This document shows, one piece after another, positions 6,228 to 11,796 of a DNA stretch of 11,796 nucleotides. The stretch lies in contig RKRX01000068.1 in NCBI GenBank assembly GCA_007571185.1, positions 1-11,796 of the forward strand, given 5' to 3'. How positions within the stretch are numbered: position 1 is the stretch's first letter; each line of letters begins with the position of its first letter. A model generated the notes under the pieces. It saw only the letters and a list, made by a program, of their open reading frames with translations, had not been told where the DNA came from and searched no databases. The translations under genes and the position numbers were made by a program. Source of the stretch: Oceanicaulis sp. GTDB taxonomy: Bacteria; Pseudomonadota; Alphaproteobacteria; Caulobacterales; Maricaulaceae.

Positions 6228-7352
6228 ATGGATCGTCGCACTTTCCTGTCAGGCATCACCGTTATGACGGCTGGCGCCGCCACCGCCTGTTCACAGGAAT
6301 CCGGCAGGACCGGTTCTGCACCCGCTGCGCCCGCCATCAATCGCAGACAGACTCGCCGCCTACGCATGGTCACCACTTGGCCTACAGGCTTTCCCGGACT
6401 GGGAACCGCAGCAGAGCGCATCGCCCAGTTTGTCACCAAGATGTCCGGCGGCGCCCTTGAAGTCAAAGTGTATGGCGCAGGCGAAATCGTTGGCGCGTTT
6501 GAAGTCTTCGATGCGGTCTCCAACGGCGTAGCAGACATGTATCACGCCGCAGAGTATTACTGGCAAGGGCGCTCCCCGGCCTTCAATTTCTTCTGCGCCG
6601 TACCCCTCGGCATGACCGCGCACGAGATTATCAGCTGGGTCGAGTATGGCGGAGGGCAGGAGTTATGGGAAAATCTGTCCGGCCAATTTGGCCTGATTGC
6701 ATTCCAGGCTGGTAATACCGGTCATCAGATGGGCGGCTGGTTCAAGCGTGAAATCAATACGCTGCAAGATTTCCGTGGTCTGCGCATGCGTATCCCGGGT
6801 TTGGGCGGCGCTGTACTGAGGGAATTGGGCGGGGCGGCCGTGGCCTTGTCCGGCGGTGAAATCTATCCGTCTCTTCAGTCCGGCGCCATCGACGCCACTG
6901 AATGGGTAGGTCCATGGAATGATCTTGCTTTCGGTTTTTATCGTGAAGCCCCCTATTACTATGGTCCAGGCTTTCACGAACCGGGCTCTGCGTTGGCCCT
7001 GGGCCTGAACCGGGAAGTGTGGGATTCTCTGCCCGTAGACCAGCAAACCATTATTCGCACGGCTTGCCGGGCTGCGAACAATCAGTCTTTGGCTGAATTC
7101 ACCTATAACAACGGCCTCGCCCTGCATACGCTGATCACCGATCACGGTGTTCAACTGCGTGAGTTCTCCCCTGATATCTGGTGCGAGATTGGCCGTATCT
7201 CCGAAACTGTAGTGGCGGATACCGCAACAGCTGATCCCATAAGTCGGGCCGTATTCGACAGCTATCGCCAAACTCGGCGTCTTGGCCGGGATTGGGCCAA
7301 TGTCTCAGAGGCGCCCTACTATCGAAATCGTGAACTGGTTCTCGGTCGTTAA
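6228..7352 (+). CDS. TRAP transporter solute-binding protein, TakP-like (DctP family)
   Basis: Extracytoplasmic receptor of a tripartite ATP-independent periplasmic transporter; it captures an organic acid and hands it to the membrane subunits. The 374-aa protein opens with a twin-arginine signal (DRRTFLS at 2-8) followed by a possible lipobox ending at C21 (ATAC) and a flexible linker to about residue 44, so it may be a Tat-exported lipoprotein. Mature-domain signatures are MVTTWPTGFPGLGTAAER (47-64), QMGGWFKREI (167-176), LRMRIPGLGG (185-194, with the conserved ligand-binding arginine) and GGEIYPSLQSGAIDATEWVG (209-228). These resemble the 2-oxoacid/mannitol/chloroaromatic group that includes Rhodobacter TakP. 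A 2-oxo- or hydroxy-carboxylate ligand is likely but not proven. GGGGAG upstream of ATG 6228 supports the start. It leads a three-gene operon, followed after 4 nt by the small permease gene. Confidence 0.93.
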   Translation: MDRRTFLSGITVMTAGAATACSQESGRTGSAPAAPAINRRQTRRLRMVTTWPTGFPGLGTAAERIAQFVTKMSGGALEVKVYGAGEIVGAFEVFDAVSNGVADMYHAAEYYWQGRSPAFNFFCAVPLGMTAHEIISWVEYGGGQELWENLSGQFGLIAFQAGNTGHQMGGWFKREINTLQDFRGLRMRIPGLGGAVLRELGGAAVALSGGEIYPSLQSGAIDATEWVGPWNDLAFGFYREAPYYYGPGFHEPGSALALGLNREVWDSLPVDQQTIIRTACRAANNQSLAEFTYNNGLALHTLITDHGVQLREFSPDIWCEIGRISETVVADTATADPISRAVFDSYRQTRRLGRDWANVSEAPYYRNRELVLGR

Positions 7353-7356
7353 TCAC

Positions 7357-8139
7357 ATGAATTCAGGTGATCGTGTCTTGTTGACCGGATTGGCGCTCGT
7401 GGCGATTGGTCTAGCAGGGGACCGTATCACCGCCGGCCTTGTGGGCGACTGGATAATGGCCAATCTGTCCGGTTTTGGCGCCTACACCGGTCAAACCCTG
7501 GGCTGGTTGGGTTGGCTGATGACACCGCTGGTTATCGCACCGCTTTTCTCGGGACTGATTGGTCGGTTCACCGGTCTGCCATCATCGTTTGCAAACCTTT
7601 TAGAGCGCGCCATAAAGATCACAGACGCCCTCTCCATGATGCTGGCCGATATGGTCCGCTGGGCGGCCCTGGCGCTTGTTCTCTTGACAGCACTGATCGT
7701 GATTCAGCGTTATGTCTTTGGTATTTCGCTGACAAAACTGCAAGAAAGCGTGATCTACTTGCACGCCGTGCTTTTTCTGTTTTCAAGCGCCGCTACGCTT
7801 TGCACCGGAGGCCATGTGCGCGTGGATATTCTCTACAGCAGGCTCAATGCACGCGGCAAAGCCTGGACAAACTTAGCTGGCGTCTATCTCGCCCTCATCC
7901 CCATGTGCTGGCTTATCCTTGAAACCTCAAAACCGTATGTGGGGGATGCTTGGCGCATTCTGGAACGATCTCGGGAAAGCGACGGTCTACCGCTTGTCTT
8001 TCTGCTCAAAACCGCCATTCCGGTTTTCGCAGTCACCATGATCGCACAGGGCGCCGCCCTGGCGGGCCGCGCCGCCTTGATCCTGTCCGGGCATAAAACC
8101 CTCACCTCAGGTCGTGATAACGCCGAACATGGACCATAA
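7357..8139 (+). CDS. TRAP transporter small permease (DctQ family) with N-terminal extension
   Basis: Four-helix inner-membrane subunit that pairs with the large TRAP permease. The DctQ core runs from about residue 90, with helices near 103-124, 132-152, 173-190 and 213-242 and the family motif GGHVRVDILYSRL at 151-163. At 260 aa it is longer than the usual 160-200 aa. The extra roughly 85 N-terminal residues contain hydrophobic stretches near 7-20 and 47-66. ATG at 7357 is preferred because it lies 4 nt after the binding-protein stop, which fits translational coupling, although no strong Shine-Dalgarno is visible. In-frame GTG 7330, ATG 7300 and TTG 7282 would overlap the upstream gene. The stop is 9 nt before the large-permease start. 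Confidence 0.88.
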   Translation: MNSGDRVLLTGLALVAIGLAGDRITAGLVGDWIMANLSGFGAYTGQTLGWLGWLMTPLVIAPLFSGLIGRFTGLPSSFANLLERAIKITDALSMMLADMVRWAALALVLLTALIVIQRYVFGISLTKLQESVIYLHAVLFLFSSAATLCTGGHVRVDILYSRLNARGKAWTNLAGVYLALIPMCWLILETSKPYVGDAWRILERSRESDGLPLVFLLKTAIPVFAVTMIAQGAALAGRAALILSGHKTLTSGRDNAEHGP

Positions 8140-8148
8140 AGGTCGACC

Positions 8149-9723
8149 ATGGATATCCTGATCGCCCTTATGCCTTTTGTCATGTTCGCAACTGTCTTCA
8201 TGGCCCTGCTGCGCGGCTTTCCCGTAGCGTTCACCTTAGCAGGCGTCAGTCTAGGATTTGCCTTGCTGGGCTTGGCATTGGGCCTGTTTGACCCCTTTCA
8301 TCTGCGCGCTTTCCCCCAGAGGATATACGGCAACATCATGGAGATGGATAAAGCCATCCTGGTCGCCGTACCGCTGTTTGTGTTCATGGGCGTCATGCTG
8401 GAACGTTCCCGCGTCGCCGAAGAACTGCTTGACGCCATGGGAACCTTATTCGGATCCTTTCGGGGCGGCCTGGGAATTTCCGTTGTGGTTGTAGGGGCTT
8501 TGTTGGCTGCCTCCACCGGGATTGTGGGCGCGACGGTCGTGACGATGGGGTTGTTGTCTCTGCCCACTATGCTCAAACGAGGCTACGATCCGGCGCTAGC
8601 GTCAGGCTCCATTGCAGCGGCTGGGACGCTGGGGCAGATCATCCCGCCCTCCATCGTGCTTGTACTTTTAGGCGATCAGCTGTCATCGGCTTATGCTCAG
8701 GCTCAACGCGCTCAGGATATTTTCTCCCCCGACATCATCTCGGTTGGCGACCTCTTCGCCGGAGCGCTGATTCCCGGATTACTCCTGGTGAGCGTTTATG
8801 TGCTCTATCAGGTGGGCGTCGCAATCGTGCATCCCGATACATCGCCCGCCATTCCACATAAGGATGGTCGGATCAATTGGCGCAAGATATTCAGCGCGCT
8901 CATCCCTCCACTGATCTTGATTATCTCCGTTCTGGGTTCCATTCTAGGCGGGCTCGCCACTCCGACCGAGGCAGCCGGCGTCGGCGCCTTGGGCGCCATT
9001 CTGCTGGCGGGTTATCGCAATGCCGGATCAGAGGATAACCCAAGGCCCGGGCAAGTGCTGGTTCTGATCGCGGCTTTGGCCTTGCTGCTGCTCATCGCCT
9101 CAACACTGGCAGCTGATCTGAGAACCCATACCAATCCGGTCATACTTGCACCGGCCTACGGGCTGTGTGCTCTGGCCGGTGTGTGCACGCTCACTGCGCT
9201 CTATCGCCTGCTGAAGTCCGGCGTACTGGACGCGGTTATGCACTCTACCGCACAGATTTCAGCGATGGTGTTCGTCATTCTGATCGGAGCGAGCCTGTTT
9301 GCGCTGGTTTTCCGGGAGCTGGGCGGAGACCAGACCATACGTCAGGCGCTGGAAGCGACACCGGGAGGCGTGTTCGGGGCTCTGGCGGTGGTGATGCTGG
9401 TGATGTTTCTTCTGGGGTTTTTTCTCGATTTTATTGAGATCACTTTTGTGGTGGTTCCTGTCGTAGCCCCGGTTCTGCTGATGATGGGCGTTGATCCGGT
9501 CTGGCTGGGCGTGATGATGGCGTTGAATCTTCAAACCAGCTTTCTCACACCTCCTTTCGGCTTCGCCTTGTTCTACCTGCGTGGAGTGGCGCCTCCCGAA
9601 GTGACCACGGCGGCCATTTATCGCGGCGCAGCGCCTTTCGTCGTAATTCAGTTGCTTATGATCACCGCGGTCGCCCTGACGCCATGGCTGGCCACGGCTT
9701 TGCCCGAACTGCTTTATGATTGA
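8149..9723 (+). CDS. TRAP transporter large permease (DctM family)
   Basis: Inner-membrane channel-forming subunit that uses the sodium gradient to import the solute delivered by the binding protein. At 524 aa it is about 100 aa longer than a basic DctM. Core signatures are PLFVFMGVMLERS (75-87), GTLGQIIPPSIVLVLLG (159-175), LATPTEAAGVGALGA (269-283) and SFLTPPFGFALFYLRG (464-479), spread over about a dozen hydrophobic segments. The extra length lies mainly between about 290 and 355, where two added hydrophobic stretches (302-322 and 330-352) interrupt the usual link between the two halves. AAAGG 6-7 nt upstream supports ATG 8149. Last gene of the TRAP operon; its stop codon overlaps a GATTC site. 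Confidence 0.94.
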   Translation: MDILIALMPFVMFATVFMALLRGFPVAFTLAGVSLGFALLGLALGLFDPFHLRAFPQRIYGNIMEMDKAILVAVPLFVFMGVMLERSRVAEELLDAMGTLFGSFRGGLGISVVVVGALLAASTGIVGATVVTMGLLSLPTMLKRGYDPALASGSIAAAGTLGQIIPPSIVLVLLGDQLSSAYAQAQRAQDIFSPDIISVGDLFAGALIPGLLLVSVYVLYQVGVAIVHPDTSPAIPHKDGRINWRKIFSALIPPLILIISVLGSILGGLATPTEAAGVGALGAILLAGYRNAGSEDNPRPGQVLVLIAALALLLLIASTLAADLRTHTNPVILAPAYGLCALAGVCTLTALYRLLKSGVLDAVMHSTAQISAMVFVILIGASLFALVFRELGGDQTIRQALEATPGGVFGALAVVMLVMFLLGFFLDFIEITFVVVPVVAPVLLMMGVDPVWLGVMMALNLQTSFLTPPFGFALFYLRGVAPPEVTTAAIYRGAAPFVVIQLLMITAVALTPWLATALPELLYD

Positions 9724-9819
9724 TTCTGCTCAAGACTAAAGAGACCTGTCAGCATCACGGCAGAGGCTGCTCCCGCGCAGTTTGCGCACCCGGGCCAAGA
9801 GGGATGAAAGTAGTTTTGC
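9724..9819. other. Convergent gap between the TRAP operon and parC
   Basis: These 96 bp separate two genes that end facing each other. The only clear structure is a short hairpin, GCGCA (9775-9779), loop GTT, TGCGC (9783-9787). There is no T-run on either side, so no intrinsic terminator can be called. Confidence 0.4.
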
Positions 9820-11796
9820 TCATCGCCTGCCAAACGTTTTCGACGAGAAGCCGCGAGGCGCACGCTTACCAGCGGACGCCCGTTTGCCTTCATAATAGCG
9901 CCAGTCTTCCACCAGATGCCGGCGCCCGGCCGGATCAGTACGCACCAATCCTGCATCAGCTTTGAAGACGGTGATGTCGGCAATATCGCCCACTTTACCT
10001 CCCAGCATACGTACACCTTTGCCACGCGCCATTTCAGGGATTTCGTCCGCGGCGAAGACCAGAAGCTTCCCGTTTTCACCTAGCACGCCAATCCGGTCCC
10101 CGGTCATGGGCAGGGCCAGGGACGCCTTGTGACCCTCAATCACATTGAGCACCTGACGACCTGCGCGCCTTGAAGCCAGCAGTTCCTTGGTCGCCGCTAC
10201 GAAGCCATGACCGGACGTTGAAGCGATCAGTAGTCTGCTTTCGACATCGTATTTGAGCAGCGCTACGGGTTCAGCATTCTCATCCATATCAATGCTCAGA
10301 CGCACCGGTTCACCAAAACCGCGCCCCCCTGGCAGCTTGCTCACATCTAAGGTAAAGACTCGGCCATCGCTGGTCAGAAGCAAAAGCTTGTCGACGGTCT
10401 CCGCTTTCAACTTGAACGCGATCTCATCTCCATCTTTGTACTTAAGATGGGAAAGGTCGTCAGTGTGGCCTTTGAGCGCCCGGATCCAACCCATCGACGA
10501 AAGCACTACGGTGACAGGCTCCTTGGAGATCAGCGCTTCCTCAATGGCGCCGACCAGATCAGCGGCTGGCGCATCAGCAAAGGTCGTGCGGCGCTTGCCT
10601 AGCCCGATCTTGGGGTCAAAGCGTTTTTTCACATCTGCGATTTCACCGTCGACTTTTTTCCATTGTAGCTCGGGCGCAGCGATCAGCGCCACAAGCTCGT
10701 CACGTTCTATTTCCAGCCGCTTCTGCTCATCGCGGATTTCTATCTCTTTGAGCTTGTGCAGACTGCGCAGACGCATATTCAGGCTTGCTTCGGCCTGACG
10801 TTCGGTCAGCGAGAAAGTTCTGATCAGCTCACTCTTGGGATGGTCCTCAAACCGGATAATGCGAATCACCTCATCAAGATTGAGGTAGACGATCATGAAG
10901 CCTGACAAGACTTCCAACCGGTCTTCCACCTGTTCCAGACGCCTGGTTGAGCGGCGGACAACCACCTCGCGGCGATGTTCCAACCAGATCTGCAGCGCTT
11001 CTTTCAAACCTACAACGCGCGGCGCGCCACCGGGGTCAAGCACGTTGAGGTTCAACGCAAACCGTATCTCAAGATCGGTCTGTCTGAACACGGCTTCCAT
11101 CAGAAGCGCAGGATCCACAGTCTTGGACTTCGGTTCCAGCACCACGCGCACATCTTCGGCGCTCTCATCCATGACGTTAGCCAGAAGCGGTAATTTCTTC
11201 TGATCAAGCAGGGCTGCAATACGCTCAATCAACCTGGCTTTCTGAATCAGATAAGGGATCTCGGTGATGATGATCCGCCACTGCCCTCGGCCCAGCTCTT
11301 CCACTTCCCATCGCGATCGTAACCGAAAGCCGCCCCGTCCGGTTTTATAGGCTCCGAGAATGTTTTCGCGAGTTTCCACACACACCCCGCCCGTGGGGAA
11401 ATCCGGCCCCTGCACATAATTGAGAAGGGTTTCGGTGGCCGCACCCGGCGCCTTTATCAGATGGCGCGCAGCATCACACAGTTCAGCGGCATTATGAGGC
11501 GGGATATTGGTGGCCATGCCCACAGCTATGCCGGCTGAGCCATTCGCCAAAAGATTGGGAAAAGCGGCCGGCAGAACCAGCGGTTCCTCATCTTCACCGT
11601 CATAGGTTCCCCGGAAATCGACCGTGCCGGAGTCATAATCTTGCAAAATCAGCTGGGCGGCTTCAGTCAGGCGTGCCTCGGTGTAACGCATGGCGGCGGC
11701 GCCATCGCCATCTACATTACCGAAATTGCCCTGACCTTCCACCAACGGATAGCGGGAAGCGAAATCCTGCGCCAGGCGCACCAGCGCTTCATAGAC
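9820..11796 (-). CDS. parC: DNA topoisomerase IV subunit A, N-terminus missing
   Basis: Catalytic DNA-cleaving subunit of topoisomerase IV, which with ParE unlinks daughter chromosomes. The last 658 codons are present; the gene runs off the right edge, and the first visible residues are [12 protein letters not shown]. The active-site tyrosine is in [10 protein letters not shown] (Y38 of the visible part), preceded by [34 protein letters not shown] and [12 protein letters not shown] follow, then the tower and coiled-coil region around [16 protein letters not shown]. The C-terminal domain shows beta-propeller repeats such as [43 protein letters not shown] and [13 protein letters not shown]. The propeller is short and no GyrA-box is seen, which favours ParC over GyrA. 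The stop at 9820-9822 follows a basic KTFGRR tail. The frame remains open to the window edge, so the in-frame GTG at 11781 is internal. Confidence 0.95.
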   Translation of the reverse strand, partial: VYEALVRLAQDFASRYPLVEGQGNFGNVDGDGAAAMRYTEARLTEAAQLILQDYDSGTVDFRGTYDGEDEEPLVLPAAFPNLLANGSAGIAVGMATNIPPHNAAELCDAARHLIKAPGAATETLLNYVQGPDFPTGGVCVETRENILGAYKTGRGGFRLRSRWEVEELGRGQWRIIITEIPYLIQKARLIERIAALLDQKKLPLLANVMDESAEDVRVVLEPKSKTVDPALLMEAVFRQTDLEIRFALNLNVLDPGGAPRVVGLKEALQIWLEHRREVVVRRSTRRLEQVEDRLEVLSGFMIVYLNLDEVIRIIRFEDHPKSELIRTFSLTERQAEASLNMRLRSLHKLKEIEIRDEQKRLEIERDELVALIAAPELQWKKVDGEIADVKKRFDPKIGLGKRRTTFADAPAADLVGAIEEALISKEPVTVVLSSMGWIRALKGHTDDLSHLKYKDGDEIAFKLKAETVDKLLLLTSDGRVFTLDVSKLPGGRGFGEPVRLSIDMDENAEPVALLKYDVESRLLIASTSGHGFVAATKELLASRRAGRQVLNVIEGHKASLALPMTGDRIGVLGENGKLLVFAADEIPEMARGKGVRMLGGKVGDIADITVFKADAGLVRTDPAGRRHLVEDWRYYEGKRASAGKRAPRGFSSKTFGRR

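Noticed and set aside
6663..7271. 202-aa minus-strand open frame inside the TRAP binding-protein gene
   Set aside because: Antisense shadow of a confidently identified gene; low-complexity sequence without a domain or ribosome binding site of note.
9724..9819. Intrinsic terminator between the TRAP operon and parC
   Set aside because: Only a 5-bp hairpin without a T-run on either strand was found.
10253..10798. 181-aa serine-rich plus-strand frame opposite parC
   Set aside because: Serine and arginine richness is typical of the reverse complement of a coding sequence; parC in this region is unambiguous.
1..11796. CRISPR array, tRNA, insertion sequence or attachment site
   Set aside because: No regularly spaced repeats, cloverleaf with a TTCGA-type T-loop, transposase frame or terminal repeats were seen on either strand.

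Overview
The window is a gene-dense piece of an alphaproteobacterial chromosome of moderate-to-high GC. The evidence is a metal-site variant of HemB with aspartates instead of the zinc cysteines, a Bpt-type leucyl-transferase, an alphaproteobacterial-style ParC, two TRAP subunit layouts common in marine alphaproteobacteria, and CcrM-type GANTC sites concentrated between genes. A marine, stalked or budding lineage (Maricaulales/Hyphomonadales-like) would fit, but this is inference. No rRNA, tRNA, CRISPR array, transposase or phage gene was seen.

Layout. At the left edge an isobutyryl-CoA dehydrogenase gene (minus strand, N-terminal 138 codons only) is divergent from hemB (508-1494, plus). A compact minus-strand operon follows: flavin reductase (3297-2827, TTG start), a small cupin (2811-2416) and an NAD(P)-dependent beta-hydroxyacid dehydrogenase (2414-1545). 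Divergent from it, across a 235-bp regulatory gap, is an SLC13/DASS-type permease with two RCK_C domains (3533-5356, plus). Then come bpt (5418-6155), whose Shine-Dalgarno lies in one arm of a perfect inverted repeat, and a complete three-gene TRAP transporter (solute-binding protein 6228-7352, small permease 7357-8139, large permease 8149-9723). The right edge holds parC, convergent with the TRAP operon and lacking its N-terminus (9820-11796, minus).

How the genes may work together. hemB (tetrapyrrole synthesis), bpt (N-end-rule tagging) and parC (chromosome decatenation) are housekeeping genes. The others look like uptake and catabolism of small organic acids. The solute-binding protein resembles the 2-oxoacid-binding TakP group, the acyl-CoA dehydrogenase closely resembles the valine-pathway enzyme, and the dehydrogenase belongs to the 3-hydroxyisobutyrate dehydrogenase superfamily. 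A branched-chain oxoacid theme is plausible but not proven.

I do not see an obviously new biological system. The points most worth checking are the flavin reductase-cupin-dehydrogenase operon without an oxygenase, the inverted repeat covering the bpt ribosome binding site, the intergenic clustering of GANTC sites, the enlarged TRAP membrane subunits, and a nine-G tract inside the SLC13 permease gene.
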